From: Nitrosophilus alvini
GTDB taxonomy: Bacteria; Campylobacterota; Campylobacteria; Campylobacterales; Nitratiruptoraceae
Length of the DNA: 64,000 nucleotides
Direction: 5' to 3'
Assembly (NCBI RefSeq): GCF_015100395.1
Contig: NZ_AP022847.1
Coordinates: forward strand, 1,686,003 to 1,750,002
Part shown: piece after piece, positions 54,576-63,806 of the stretch
Layout of the letters: each line of letters begins with the position of its first letter
Numbering within the stretch: position 1 is the stretch's first letter
Translations under genes and position numbers: made by a program
The notes under the pieces: generated by a model
Told to the model about the DNA's origin: nothing
Seen by the model: the letters and a program-made list of their open reading frames with translations, nothing else
Databases searched by the model: none

Positions 54576-55343
54576 ATGGATATTATACAGGCAATTGTTT
54601 TCGGATTTGTTGAGGGATTGACAGAGTTTTTGCCGGTTTCATCCACAGGACATCTTATACTAACGGCAAAGCTGATGGGACTAGAACAGACAGATTTTTT
54701 GAAAAGTTTTGAAGTGATTATTCAGCTTGGTTCCATTCTGGCAGTCGTTTTCGCTTTTCGTGACAAGCTATTGACAAACGTTGAATTATGGAAAAAACTA
54801 TTGGTCGCTTTTTTGCCTACAGCCGTTTTGGGGTTTACGCTGTATAAACTCATAAAGTCTCTTTTTGCACCCTCTACTGTGGCATATATGCTTATCGTTG
54901 GCGGCATAATTTTTATATTGGTGGAGCTTTTTTATAAAGAAAAAACACACCACGTAAAAAACCCGGAAGATGTCACATACAGGCAAGCATTTTTGATAGG
55001 ACTTTTTCAGTCTCTGGCCATGGTACCGGGAACTTCAAGAAGCGGCGCCACTATAATAGGCGGTCTTCTTATAGGTCTTAAAAGAAAAGCCGCAGCGGAG
55101 TTCAGTTTTCTTCTTGCGGTTCCTACGATGTTTGCCGCCACATTTTATGACATATACAAACACCACAGCGAATTTGATTTTTCAAACGCTACTGCTTTGA
55201 CAGCCGGTTTTGTAACATCGTTTATAGTGGCGCTTTTTGTAATTAAGTGGTTTCTTGACTTTATAAAAAAACACACATTTATACCTTTCGGTATTTATAG
55301 AATTGTTGTGGGAACGGTTTTTTTGATTTTCGTTATCTTGTAA
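54576..55343 (+). CDS. uppP: Undecaprenyl-diphosphatase
   Basis: UppP (BacA) recycles the lipid carrier for cell-wall synthesis by hydrolysing undecaprenyl diphosphate, and confers bacitracin tolerance. From the ATG at 54576, behind TAAGG, the protein is 255 residues with about seven membrane segments. The two active-site motifs are FVEGLTEFLPVSSTGHLIL near residue 10 and MVPGTSRSGATIIGG near residue 150. A longer start at 54546 adds ten residues without a binding site. It overlaps the convergent Sel1-phospholipase gene by 11 bases. Confidence 0.96.
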   Translation: MDIIQAIVFGFVEGLTEFLPVSSTGHLILTAKLMGLEQTDFLKSFEVIIQLGSILAVVFAFRDKLLTNVELWKKLLVAFLPTAVLGFTLYKLIKSLFAPSTVAYMLIVGGIIFILVELFYKEKTHHVKNPEDVTYRQAFLIGLFQSLAMVPGTSRSGATIIGGLLIGLKRKAAAEFSFLLAVPTMFAATFYDIYKHHSEFDFSNATALTAGFVTSFIVALFVIKWFLDFIKKHTFIPFGIYRIVVGTVFLIFVIL

Positions 55344-56499
55344 ACATCATTCCAAAACCTATCTTGTTTACATTTTTATTATAATCTATCAGGCTCTCAC
55401 CGTATCCGTTGAAATACTGAACATAGCCAAATGTTCTTTTGAAAAGGAAAAAAGGAAAAGACCAGTCCAACTGAACAGATCCTCTGTTGTTTTTGAAGCG
55501 AAGGTTGTTTCTGAGTTTGAGTTTCAAAAAATGTCTACCGAGAGGAATCCCCGCTTTGAACTCTCCGTATCCGAGATACGACTCAATATCGGGATTATCA
55601 TCACCGCCCGGATCACCTGGAAATCTTTTATCTCTTTCAGGAATTCTGTACCATACTTTTACCGCATACAATAGGTTTTTATAATGAAACAATCCTTCGG
55701 CAAAAATTCTGTTCCAAGATCTTGAAAACTGCACCGGCTGACCGTTTGACTGATGGTTGAAACCTACTTTATACCCTATCATTGGAATTCTCTTCATTCC
55801 GGGTGTAGGTACCATTACAAAGAGTTCCGGTTCGTAGTTTGTTTCTCTAAAGGGAGACGATGCCGAATATATCTGCCAGTTTGACTGTTGAGTATATCCA
55901 AAAGCGTATATCTCATCATATCCTAAAAGATTCGACGCAAGAGGCTTTAAAAAACTTATCTGAAATTTTGCCTCTTTACGATTTCTGTCACTCTTTTTTG
56001 TAAAATCGTAGGTAAAAGGCATAAAATAGTTCTCTTTGTATGGAATTATGCCGAGTTTTTCAGAGAAGACTCTCTTTAGTACAGATTTCGTCGTATTGTC
56101 TTCATACTTTTTTATAAGAGTATGAAACATTGTCTGAATATCTTCATTTTTTCTCTCTGGCTTACTGTGAAAGTTTTCGCTATTTTTGTGGCTTAACCAT
56201 TTAATGGCCAGCTTTTCATCTTTTTCAACCCCCTCGCCTTCAAGATACATCAGTCCTACTTTCACAGCAGCTTCTACATCTCCTTTCATTGCCGCTTTTT
56301 TGTAGTAATAAAAAGCCTTTTTTATATCTTTTTTAAATCCGGCACCCTTCTCATAAAAAGCGGCCGTAATTTTCATAGCCTCCACATCCCCTTTTTGGGC
56401 TCTTTTTTCCCATTCCAGAGCAATTTTTGAAATACTTTCCTGAGATGCTTCAGCCAAAATGACAAAAATTATCAATAGAGCAATCTTAAAAAGTTTCAT
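55333..56499 (-). CDS. pldA: Sel1-repeat protein fused to outer membrane phospholipase A
   Basis: The 388-residue protein has a signal peptide (about residues 1-18), two Sel1-like repeats (about residues 24-100: ALEWEKRAQKGDVEAMKIT, then AFYYYKKAAMKGDVEAAVKV), and a C-terminal OMPLA barrel (about residues 150-388). The OMPLA active site is visible as FNHQSNGQ with histidine and serine. OMPLA hydrolyses phospholipids that reach the outer leaflet when the envelope is damaged. Most PldA proteins lack Sel1 repeats, which here may bind a partner in the periplasm. It overlaps the tolC-like gene by four bases. Confidence 0.85.
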   Translation of the reverse strand: MKLFKIALLIIFVILAEASQESISKIALEWEKRAQKGDVEAMKITAAFYEKGAGFKKDIKKAFYYYKKAAMKGDVEAAVKVGLMYLEGEGVEKDEKLAIKWLSHKNSENFHSKPERKNEDIQTMFHTLIKKYEDNTTKSVLKRVFSEKLGIIPYKENYFMPFTYDFTKKSDRNRKEAKFQISFLKPLASNLLGYDEIYAFGYTQQSNWQIYSASSPFRETNYEPELFVMVPTPGMKRIPMIGYKVGFNHQSNGQPVQFSRSWNRIFAEGLFHYKNLLYAVKVWYRIPERDKRFPGDPGGDDNPDIESYLGYGEFKAGIPLGRHFLKLKLRNNLRFKNNRGSVQLDWSFPFFLFKRTFGYVQYFNGYGESLIDYNKNVNKIGFGMMFTR

Positions 56500-57788
56500 C
56501 TAAATACCGCCTCTTCAAACTTTTTCATAGATATCTGTAACAAGAGTCTGCATTTTTGCCGAAACAGCATAGACTCGACTGTTTTTAGTCTCGCTTTTGC
56601 TTCAGATAAAGCTGCAATAGAACGGCTGAGCTCATCTGCGCTTGCAAGCTGGTTGTTAAACTTTCCTTTCGTCAGTCTGTAATACTCTTTTTGTGCCCTT
56701 AACTGTTTGACTGCTGCCTCTTTTGTGGCGCTCAGGGATTCTATCCGAACTATACTGTTTTCTATTTCAGTTTCAACCTTTTTTACATAATCGCTGTAAA
56801 AATAAGCTGCTGCCAATTTTTTTGCAGATGCCGCCTCTTTTGACCTTGTCGTGGCATATCCGTCGAAAATATTCCATTTTATAACCGCGCCTATAAAGCT
56901 TTGATCTGCATTTGTAAACCCGTTTCCGTCGAGAGCTACAGTGTTACCCTGTCTCTTCAGTGCTCCAAGAGCAACAATTTTGGGATAGTATCCGCTTGCT
57001 GCAAGCTCAATATCTTTCTGACTGATCTCAAGCTCTTTTTTTAATGCTAGAATATCTTCTCTTTTTGAAAGCGCCTCTTTAAACAGTGCTCTCTTATCTG
57101 CAGAAACTGTTATTTGGGGCAAATTATCCGCATCTTTTTTTATTCCTGTTATATACTCGAGCATATTTATAAATTCTGTTTTCTGGGATTTGATATTCTC
57201 AATGTCGGCTCTTATCTCGTAGATTTTTGCTTCAATGTTATAAAGATCAGCCGCCGCAAGCAGACCCTGATCATAAAAACCCTTCGCTTTTTTATATGCA
57301 TCTTTCGCGGCTTTCAATCCCTCTTTTAGAGCCTTGATGTTTTCATTAAGGCTGTAAACGGCAGCATAGATATCTGTTAGCTTAATATAAAGATTTCTTT
57401 TGAGGTCTTTTAATTCGAGTCTTGCTTTTATATATTCAAGTTTAGATTTTTCTATTGCTCTTGTGATGGCAAAACCGGTAAAAATCGGATAACTAAAACC
57501 TATCTGCCCTTCAAAATTGTCTTTTGTACCCATAGGTATCGAAGGAGGCATACCCGGAAGAGGCAGATGAAGAGAGGTTGTAGGCGTATCTTTCAGCCGT
57601 ATATATTGCAAAGATGCATCAACAGTCGGAAAATTTTTCGATTTGGCAACTTCAACCATCTTTTTCATAGCAGCTACCTGCTGCTGTTTGGATTTGAGCA
57701 GTAGATTTTCATCAACTCTTTTTGCGATATCCTCAAAACTTCCGCCAAACAGAATTATCGGCAAAAGCATAAAAACCGTTTTTTTCAT
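56496..57788 (-). CDS. tolC: TolC-family outer membrane efflux protein
   Basis: The 430-residue protein has a signal peptide and the two-fold helical pattern of TolC: VDENLLLKSKQQQVAAMKKM near residue 26, AASGYYPKIVALGALK in the middle, and IKWNIFDGYATTRSKEAA near residue 300, followed by a long coiled stretch. TolC proteins form the outer-membrane exit duct for tripartite pumps. It overlaps the emrB-like gene by four bases and the Sel1-PldA gene by four bases, so the efflux operon continues into the phospholipase. Confidence 0.9.
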   Translation of the reverse strand: MKKTVFMLLPIILFGGSFEDIAKRVDENLLLKSKQQQVAAMKKMVEVAKSKNFPTVDASLQYIRLKDTPTTSLHLPLPGMPPSIPMGTKDNFEGQIGFSYPIFTGFAITRAIEKSKLEYIKARLELKDLKRNLYIKLTDIYAAVYSLNENIKALKEGLKAAKDAYKKAKGFYDQGLLAAADLYNIEAKIYEIRADIENIKSQKTEFINMLEYITGIKKDADNLPQITVSADKRALFKEALSKREDILALKKELEISQKDIELAASGYYPKIVALGALKRQGNTVALDGNGFTNADQSFIGAVIKWNIFDGYATTRSKEAASAKKLAAAYFYSDYVKKVETEIENSIVRIESLSATKEAAVKQLRAQKEYYRLTKGKFNNQLASADELSRSIAALSEAKARLKTVESMLFRQKCRLLLQISMKKFEEAVFR

Positions 57789-59353
57789 CTCTGTACCTTT
57801 ATAGGATTTTTTGGTCTGAAAACAAAAAGTGCCACAACGAAAACAAATCCGAGTAACCCCCAGTATGCCGCATGCATAAAAGTGTTATAAAATCCGTAGT
57901 TATAGCTCATAAACGCCTCATAGTTTCCAAAAAGCACCTTTGCCTGTTCCATACTAATCCCCAGCTTCTCTTTTAATTGTTCCAAAAAACCGCTTACATA
58001 CTCTATATTTTGCAGTTCGTTCATATTCTGAAAATGCATATTTTTGAAAAACTCCATATTGTTTGTCGCAAGAGCCGTTCCGAAACTTCCTCCCACAAAA
58101 CGAAAATAATCCATCAATACTATGGCAAGCTCGCCTTTGTGTTTCGGCACACTTTGCAAAAGCAAAACAGTTGTGGGAGCAAAAAACATCCCCATTCCTA
58201 TACCGAAAGGAATTGTCAAAAGTATCGCCTTTGTCATCGGAGTATAATAGTTCAGATGCGGCAGCAGGAAAACAGAAGTAAGAATATATATAAACGCGGC
58301 GATAGCGACTGTATATTTTGCGCCTATTTTATCACTCATTATCCCGGCTATCGGTGAGAAAATTCCAATGAAAACGGCAAATGCAAAAACAGCAATCCCC
58401 GCATCAAGAGTAGGCAGTGTTTTTATATGCTCATAATATACCGGCAGCAGATAGAAATACTGATACATGCTGAAACCCAGAATAAAAAAATATATAAGTA
58501 TTCCATTTAGAAAATCCGGATTTTTAAAAAGAGAAAAATCGATGAGTTTATATTTCGAATTTATTTCGCTGAGTGCATAAAGAAGATAACCAATAATGGA
58601 TGCAAACATCAAAATACCGATGAGATTTGAGCTGAACCACCCCAAAACCTGTCCCCGGCTTAACATTATCAAAAGGCTCACTGTTGCGAAAGATATTAGA
58701 AAAAAACTGACAAAATTGAATTTAAGCTTTTCGAAAAATCTCTCTTTTGGCAAAAAAACAATTCCGGCAACTACCAAAAATATGCCTATTGGAACATTTA
58801 TAAAAAAGACCATTCTCCAGTTGTAATATTCGGTGAGATATCCGCCAACTGTAGGACCAAGAGCCGGCGCAAAGCTCACACCAAGAGCAAATATCCCCAT
58901 TGCAAGCCCCTGTTTGTTAGGAGGGAAATAGGAAAATATCATGATATGACTCGTTACCATTATCAAAGCTTCTCCTACCCCCTGAAGAGTCCTTGCAAAT
59001 ATGATAAATCCAAGATCATTAGAAATTCCACATAAAAAAGATGCAAAAGAAAAGAGTGCAACTCCGAAAAGATATATGCTTTTTGCCCCAAACCTCTTTA
59101 TAAGATATTCGCAGACCAAAAGTCCGATGGCCGCCGCTATCATATAGCTTGTTATTATCCACTGCACCCCGTACATATCTGTAGCCAGAGGACCCGTAAG
59201 CTTTGGAACTATAACATCTACCACGGTAGTATCGAGTATGGCCATAAACGCACCTACCATAACGATGATTGAAAAAATGGCGCGTTCTTTGCTTGTTATA
59301 TCCCAAGGCTGCGGAGCAGTATTTTTAGATATTGGACACTGCTCATTGGGCAT
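57785..59353 (-). CDS. emrB: Drug:proton antiporter of the EmrB/DHA2 family
   Basis: The 522-residue inner-membrane protein has about fourteen hydrophobic segments and DHA2-family motifs: FMAILDTTVVDVIVPKL near residue 38, VQWIITSYMIAAAIG, RTLQGVGEALIMV near residue 119, and GVSFAPALGPTVGGYLTEYYNWRMVFFINVPIG near residue 152. It exports hydrophobic compounds in exchange for protons together with the HlyD-type adaptor and TolC encoded beside it. Its ATG at 59353 overlaps the end of a 28-codon frame by 11 bases; a ribosome binding site GCAGGAAA lies inside that frame. Confidence 0.93.
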   Translation of the reverse strand: MPNEQCPISKNTAPQPWDITSKERAIFSIIVMVGAFMAILDTTVVDVIVPKLTGPLATDMYGVQWIITSYMIAAAIGLLVCEYLIKRFGAKSIYLFGVALFSFASFLCGISNDLGFIIFARTLQGVGEALIMVTSHIMIFSYFPPNKQGLAMGIFALGVSFAPALGPTVGGYLTEYYNWRMVFFINVPIGIFLVVAGIVFLPKERFFEKLKFNFVSFFLISFATVSLLIMLSRGQVLGWFSSNLIGILMFASIIGYLLYALSEINSKYKLIDFSLFKNPDFLNGILIYFFILGFSMYQYFYLLPVYYEHIKTLPTLDAGIAVFAFAVFIGIFSPIAGIMSDKIGAKYTVAIAAFIYILTSVFLLPHLNYYTPMTKAILLTIPFGIGMGMFFAPTTVLLLQSVPKHKGELAIVLMDYFRFVGGSFGTALATNNMEFFKNMHFQNMNELQNIEYVSGFLEQLKEKLGISMEQAKVLFGNYEAFMSYNYGFYNTFMHAAYWGLLGFVFVVALFVFRPKNPIKVQR

Positions 59354-59429
59354 TCTGTTTTCCTGCCAAAAATTTTAAATCTTCAGGCAAATAGATATAA
59401 ATTTCCCGATTTTTGAGCTTTTGCTCCAT
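59343..59429 (-). CDS. Possible 28-residue peptide gene upstream of and overlapping emrB
   Basis: Between the adaptor gene and emrB an ATG at 59429 opens a 28-codon frame ending in TGA at 59345-59343, 11 bases inside emrB. It begins MEQKLKNREIYIYLPEDL and has a ribosome binding site, GGAGAG, about five bases before the ATG. It is 20 bases after the adaptor stop. It may be a leader peptide that couples or gates emrB translation, or a small protein of its own. Its size allows no family match, and chance is possible. Confidence 0.45.
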   Translation of the reverse strand: MEQKLKNREIYIYLPEDLKFLAGKQNAQ

Positions 59430-59449
59430 CTTCTCTCCAATATCCAATA

Positions 59450-60565
59450 TTAGTTCTCTCTTTTTATAGCTACAGTAGCCCCCATCCCTACTCTAAGCCC
59501 CTCTTTATCTTCAAGTTCTATCCTTACAACAAACCTCTGATCGAGCTTTGTAAACTCACCGCTTGCTATGTCTCTTGGAACAAGGCTAAAAGTGGATGCG
59601 GAAGCGGGAAGAATTTTTGTTACCACTCCTTTGAATTTTCTCTCTTTGATGGCATCGGGTTCTATTACAGCACTGCATCCCGGCTTCACACCTTTGAGTT
59701 TCTTTTCAGACAAAAGCACCTCAACGTGAAGATCATCAGGATCGACGATTGCATATACAGGTGCTCCTTTTTTTACTACAGTTTTTATGTTTGTAAATTT
59801 TTTTGCAATTATGCCCTTATACGGAGCATACAGTTTGCAATAACCTATCTTGTTTTCTATATCTTGGAGCTCTTTTTCAAGAGCCTCTCTTTTTTGCAAA
59901 AGAGCCTCTATCTTTTTTTGAAGCTCTTCAATACTTTTTCTTTCCACCAAAGAGAGCTCATATTTTTTCCTGACACTCAAAAGAGACTGTATATTTGCCT
60001 TAAGGTTTTGCTTTTGAGACTCTGTCAGTTTTAACAGGGACTCTTTTTTTGTTTTTATATTTTCAAAGCTGCTTTTGGATATCAAATCCTCTTTCAACAT
60101 ATTTTCATATCTTTTTTCATCTTTTGAAAGTTTTGAAAGTTTCATCTCATTTGCTTCAATGGACAGCCTTAATGCTTCTATCTTCTTTTTAAACACTGAT
60201 ATCTCATTTTTTGCTATCTCGGAAGTGATGGATACTGATCTGGCAATCTTCTCTTTTTTAATCTTTAAAGCTTCGATATTTTCATCAAGCTCTTTGATAT
60301 AAGACTCTATTTTCTCTTTAGCAACCAAAAAATCTTTATCATCAATACAGGCCAAAAGATCACCCTTTTTAACTCTGTCTCCCTCTTTTTTTTTCATATC
60401 TGCAATCTTGCCGCCTACTTTGAACGAGAGAAAAGTCAACGAGTCAGTTTTTACAAAAGCTGCATCACTGACGGCATTTTTGCTTCTGTAACTGATATAG
60501 TCGTATGCCAGATACGCAAATATAAATATTAAAAAAATTATCAAAACAGAACCAGCTTTTTTCAT
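59450..60565 (-). CDS. emrA: HlyD/EmrA-type periplasmic adaptor
   Basis: The 371-residue membrane fusion protein has one N-terminal membrane segment (about residues 5-25), a biotinyl-lipoyl-like half (KKEGDRVKKGDLLACIDDKDF near residue 58), a long coiled-coil hairpin (about residues 80-240), and the returning half GYCKLYAPYKGIIAKKFTNI near residue 243. It links the EmrB-like pump to TolC. It is the first gene of the leftward efflux operon and is divergent from a TetR-family regulator gene 143 bases away. Confidence 0.92.
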   Translation of the reverse strand: MKKAGSVLIIFLIFIFAYLAYDYISYRSKNAVSDAAFVKTDSLTFLSFKVGGKIADMKKKEGDRVKKGDLLACIDDKDFLVAKEKIESYIKELDENIEALKIKKEKIARSVSITSEIAKNEISVFKKKIEALRLSIEANEMKLSKLSKDEKRYENMLKEDLISKSSFENIKTKKESLLKLTESQKQNLKANIQSLLSVRKKYELSLVERKSIEELQKKIEALLQKREALEKELQDIENKIGYCKLYAPYKGIIAKKFTNIKTVVKKGAPVYAIVDPDDLHVEVLLSEKKLKGVKPGCSAVIEPDAIKERKFKGVVTKILPASASTFSLVPRDIASGEFTKLDQRFVVRIELEDKEGLRVGMGATVAIKREN

Positions 60566-60592
60566 TTAACCCTCTTTTTAATTATTAAGTTA

Positions 60593-60603
60593 CCGATCAT
60601 CGG
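60593..60603. promoter_or_regulatory. Candidate TetR operator between efflux and regulator genes
   Basis: CCGATCATCGG is a perfect inverted repeat with one central base, 28 bases upstream of the efflux adaptor start. A second one, TGAAT-TAT-ATTCA, lies at 60625-60637. Either could bind the TetR-family protein encoded at 60709; the assignment is from position only. Confidence 0.35.
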
Positions 60604-60708
60604 CAAAAATCCAACCGTAATCAGTGAATTATATTCATTTTTTTATTAACTCATTCTTATTTAAGAAAAACTGTTCTACAATTATGAAAAAAGGTTCAAA
60701 GAGGCGAT

Positions 60709-61305
60709 ATGAAAGAGAAGATTAAAAGCAGAGTCAAAGAACTGAAAAAAGAGCTGGTTTTGGAAGAAGCAACTTCCTATTTCGAAGAAGTTGGATTTGA
60801 AGCCTTAAAAATGCAGGACCTTGCCAAAAAATGCAAAATCTCTGTAGGAGCTTTGTATCAGCTTTTCGGCTCTAAAGAGAATCTTTTTTACGAATATATT
60901 TTGCGTCAAATCAATATTTTTTACCAAAATCTTTTAAAAAAATGCGAAAATGCCAAAAGTCCGGAAGAGAAGCTGAAAATTTTCATAAAACTGAAGTTCG
61001 AAACTTTCTCCAAAAAACCAAAAATCATCCAGGACCCTATTGCAGGCGATCCACTCTTTTTTTACAAACTGAACAGAAAAAAAGGGAATCCGGCACAGAT
61101 TATATTGGAGTTTTTGGCCAGGGAGTTTGAAAATCTGAATAAAAAAAACGCTTTGAAATCGAAAAATTTTCTGGAAACCGCATATGTTTTCAACTCTTTC
61201 ACTTTCGGTTATATAGAATTCTGGCTCGATTATGACGGTAATCTGGAAGAAAAAACAGAGGAAGCCTATCGCATCTTTATAGAGGGTATACTCAAAAAAT
61301 CATAA
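60709..61305 (+). CDS. TetR-family transcriptional regulator
   Basis: The 198-residue protein has the N-terminal TetR helix-turn-helix (YFEEVGFEALKMQDLAKKCK, then ISVGALYQLFGSKENLFYEYIL) at about residues 20-65 and a helical ligand-binding part. It is divergent from the efflux operon, the usual layout for a local repressor. It is followed 11 bases later by a second adaptor gene on the same strand, so it may control both sides. AAAGAGGCG precedes the ATG. Confidence 0.9.
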   Translation: MKEKIKSRVKELKKELVLEEATSYFEEVGFEALKMQDLAKKCKISVGALYQLFGSKENLFYEYILRQINIFYQNLLKKCENAKSPEEKLKIFIKLKFETFSKKPKIIQDPIAGDPLFFYKLNRKKGNPAQIILEFLAREFENLNKKNALKSKNFLETAYVFNSFTFGYIEFWLDYDGNLEEKTEEAYRIFIEGILKKS

Positions 61306-61316
61306 AGGGACAGGCT

Positions 61317-62471
61317 ATGAATGCCAAAAAATATCTCTCCATATCTTTGTTTGCTCTTCTGCTTACCGCTTCAGCATATTTTATATATATAAAGCTCAAT
61401 CCAAAAACTCTACCGCCAAACCTGATAGCCGGAACCGGAAGAATGGACGGTGATCTTATAAATCTCAATACAAAATATCCCGGACGAATTGAGAGTATTA
61501 AAATCGAAGAAGGTGTAAAAGTCAAAAAAGGAGAGATTATAGCTGTTTTAAAAAGTGATGAGATAGAAGCGAAAAAAGAGGCTCTATCCAATCAAATTGA
61601 AGCTGCCCAAAAAGAGAAAGAAGCCAAAGTCACTGAACTCGAAATTGCCAAAAAAACCATTCCCCTTACTGTTAAAAAAGCAAAACTGGCACTTCAGACA
61701 AGACTACATCAACTTGAAGAGATAAACAGAACCATTCAAAGCCTTAAAGCCGTTATAGACCAGGATAGAAAAGATTATGAGAGACAGAGAAATCTTTTCA
61801 GACAAAATCTGGTAGAAAGCAGAAAACTGGAACTTGCAAAACTGAGACTTACGACCGATTCAAAAAAACTTGATGCATTGAAAGAGAAACTTAGCCAGGC
61901 AAAAGATGCTGTAAAAATCGCCGAAAACGACCTGAAAAATGCACGGGCACAGCTTTTAAAAATCGATGCGCTTCAAAAAGCCATAGAGGCACTTGAAAAA
62001 AATATAGATGCATTGAAAGCCGGCAAAAAAGAGCTGGAAGCAATGATTTCGGAAATGACTATCATATCGCCGACTGAAGGATTTATAACAGCGAAAACAG
62101 CAAATGAAGGAGAGGTTTTGGGAGCAGGAATGAGTGTAGCCACACTTGTTTCGCCCAAGAGTCTATATCTGAAAATATTTATAGATACTCTTGAAAACGG
62201 TAAGATAAAAGTAGGCGATAAAGCGGTTATATTTCTTGACAGCCATCCGGATATGCCTATCGAGGCAAAAGTGGTAAGAGTGGCACAAAAAGCGGAATTT
62301 ACTCCAAAAGAGGTTAGTGTCAGAAGCGATCGTATCCAAAGAGTGTTTGCGGTACATATAAAACCCCTAAAAACCAATCCTTTACTTAAACTTGGTATAC
62401 CGGCTATAGGTATAATAAGTACCGACGGTAAGAATCTGCCGGAAAGCCTTCATGATATTCCCCCGCTGTAA
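61317..62471 (+). CDS. HlyD/YbhG-type periplasmic adaptor without an adjacent transporter
   Basis: The 384-residue protein has an N-terminal membrane segment or signal anchor (about residues 6-26), a biotinyl-lipoyl half (YPGRIESIKIEEGVKVKKGE near residue 54), a very long lysine-rich coiled coil (about residues 80-245), and the second half ISPTEGFITAKTANEGEVL near residue 247. It resembles YbhG-type adaptors, which normally serve ABC exporters. Here no ABC genes follow; trkA starts nine bases downstream. It might use another pump, possibly the EmrB-like one. It lies 11 bases after the TetR gene. Confidence 0.87.
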   Translation: MNAKKYLSISLFALLLTASAYFIYIKLNPKTLPPNLIAGTGRMDGDLINLNTKYPGRIESIKIEEGVKVKKGEIIAVLKSDEIEAKKEALSNQIEAAQKEKEAKVTELEIAKKTIPLTVKKAKLALQTRLHQLEEINRTIQSLKAVIDQDRKDYERQRNLFRQNLVESRKLELAKLRLTTDSKKLDALKEKLSQAKDAVKIAENDLKNARAQLLKIDALQKAIEALEKNIDALKAGKKELEAMISEMTIISPTEGFITAKTANEGEVLGAGMSVATLVSPKSLYLKIFIDTLENGKIKVGDKAVIFLDSHPDMPIEAKVVRVAQKAEFTPKEVSVRSDRIQRVFAVHIKPLKTNPLLKLGIPAIGIISTDGKNLPESLHDIPPL

Positions 62472-62480
62472 GGAAGAAAA

Positions 62481-63806
62481 ATGGATATTATCATAGCTGG
62501 TGCAGGAAGAGTCGGTTTCAGGCTGGCTAAAACCCTTTCTATAAAACACAACGTAACGGTTATAGACCAGAATGAAGATGCACTGAACAGACTGATGGAG
62601 AGTATAGACATACTTACTGTTGCAGGAAATATAGAAGACCCCGATACATACATAAAAATGCACGACAAAAGTGCTGATCTGTTTATTGCAGTTACAGACC
62701 TTGATGAAGCAAATATCATATCTACTCTTATAGCCGATGATATGATAAAAGTCGATAAAAAGATAATAAGGCTCAAAAACAGCTTTTTTGCAAAAAGCTC
62801 GATAGCAAAAAAACTTGAAATTACTGAAGCTGTTTTTCCGTATGAAGCGACTGCTGCTTCGGTTGAAGCTCTTTTTGATTTTCCAAAAGCAAACAATGTA
62901 AAAAGCTTTATACATACCTCTTTCAAACTTATTTCCGTAAGGGTTCAGATAAAACCGGAAAAGATATTGAAAGTATCCGATATTGCAAATGAAAAAACAG
63001 CCGTAGCGGGAATAGAAAGAGATAAAAGTTTTTTTATTCCGGACCTTGATACTCAGATAAGAGAAGGGGATCTTGTATATATATTCGGAGATGAAAATAT
63101 TATAAAAGAGATATGTTCGGTATTGGACACAAAACTGCCTAAAAAAATAAAAAGGGTAGTAATTTTCGGAGCAAAAATATCAGGTTTAGAGATTGCAAAA
63201 AAACTTGCCGTAAAAAATATCGACATTAAAATAATTGAAAGTGATATAGAATTATGCAAAAAAGCATCATATACTCTGCAGGAAAATGTCACAGTAATAA
63301 ACAGCAAATACAAAGAACATCATCTGTTTGAAGAAGAGGGGCTGAAAAATGCCGATATGCTTATAGCATCAAGCGATAATGACGAAGAGAACATCATAAG
63401 ATGTATAGAGGGTAAAGAGTACGGAATAGAAAAAGTTGTGGCCATCAACAACGATATGGAGTATTACGCTCTTATGCACAAACTGGGAATAGTAGTTGTA
63501 AGAGGACCAAAAACCAATGCATACTATTCTATTCTTGAAAAGATTGCTTCAAGTTCCGTCATAAGCGAAAAGCACTTCTGCGGAGGAAGAGGTGTTGTTT
63601 TTATGAGAAAAGTGTTTCCCAACTCAAAACTCATCGGAAAAGAGATCAGGGCTATCAGGTATAGAAAAGCGCGGTTCTATCTACTTAGAGAAAACAGAAT
63701 TTTCTCTTTTTCAAAAGAGATAGTCTGCAAAGAGGGAGATATAATAACCGTATTCGGATATACATCCGAAGAAGAGAGGCTGAAAGAATGGATATACTCT
63801 CTTTAA
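62481..63806 (+). CDS. trkA: Trk potassium uptake protein TrkA
   Basis: TrkA is the cytosolic regulatory subunit of the Trk potassium channel. The 441-residue protein has two tandem RCK modules, each with an NAD-binding Rossmann part (MDIIIAGAGRVGFRLAKTLS at residue 1, RVVIFGAKISGLEIAKKLA near residue 215) and a C-terminal TrkA-C part. The glycine motif of the second half (GAKISG) is less regular than the first (GAGRVG), as is common. It overlaps trkH by 19 bases and begins nine bases after the adaptor gene. Confidence 0.94.
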   Translation: MDIIIAGAGRVGFRLAKTLSIKHNVTVIDQNEDALNRLMESIDILTVAGNIEDPDTYIKMHDKSADLFIAVTDLDEANIISTLIADDMIKVDKKIIRLKNSFFAKSSIAKKLEITEAVFPYEATAASVEALFDFPKANNVKSFIHTSFKLISVRVQIKPEKILKVSDIANEKTAVAGIERDKSFFIPDLDTQIREGDLVYIFGDENIIKEICSVLDTKLPKKIKRVVIFGAKISGLEIAKKLAVKNIDIKIIESDIELCKKASYTLQENVTVINSKYKEHHLFEEEGLKNADMLIASSDNDEENIIRCIEGKEYGIEKVVAINNDMEYYALMHKLGIVVVRGPKTNAYYSILEKIASSSVISEKHFCGGRGVVFMRKVFPNSKLIGKEIRAIRYRKARFYLLRENRIFSFSKEIVCKEGDIITVFGYTSEEERLKEWIYSL

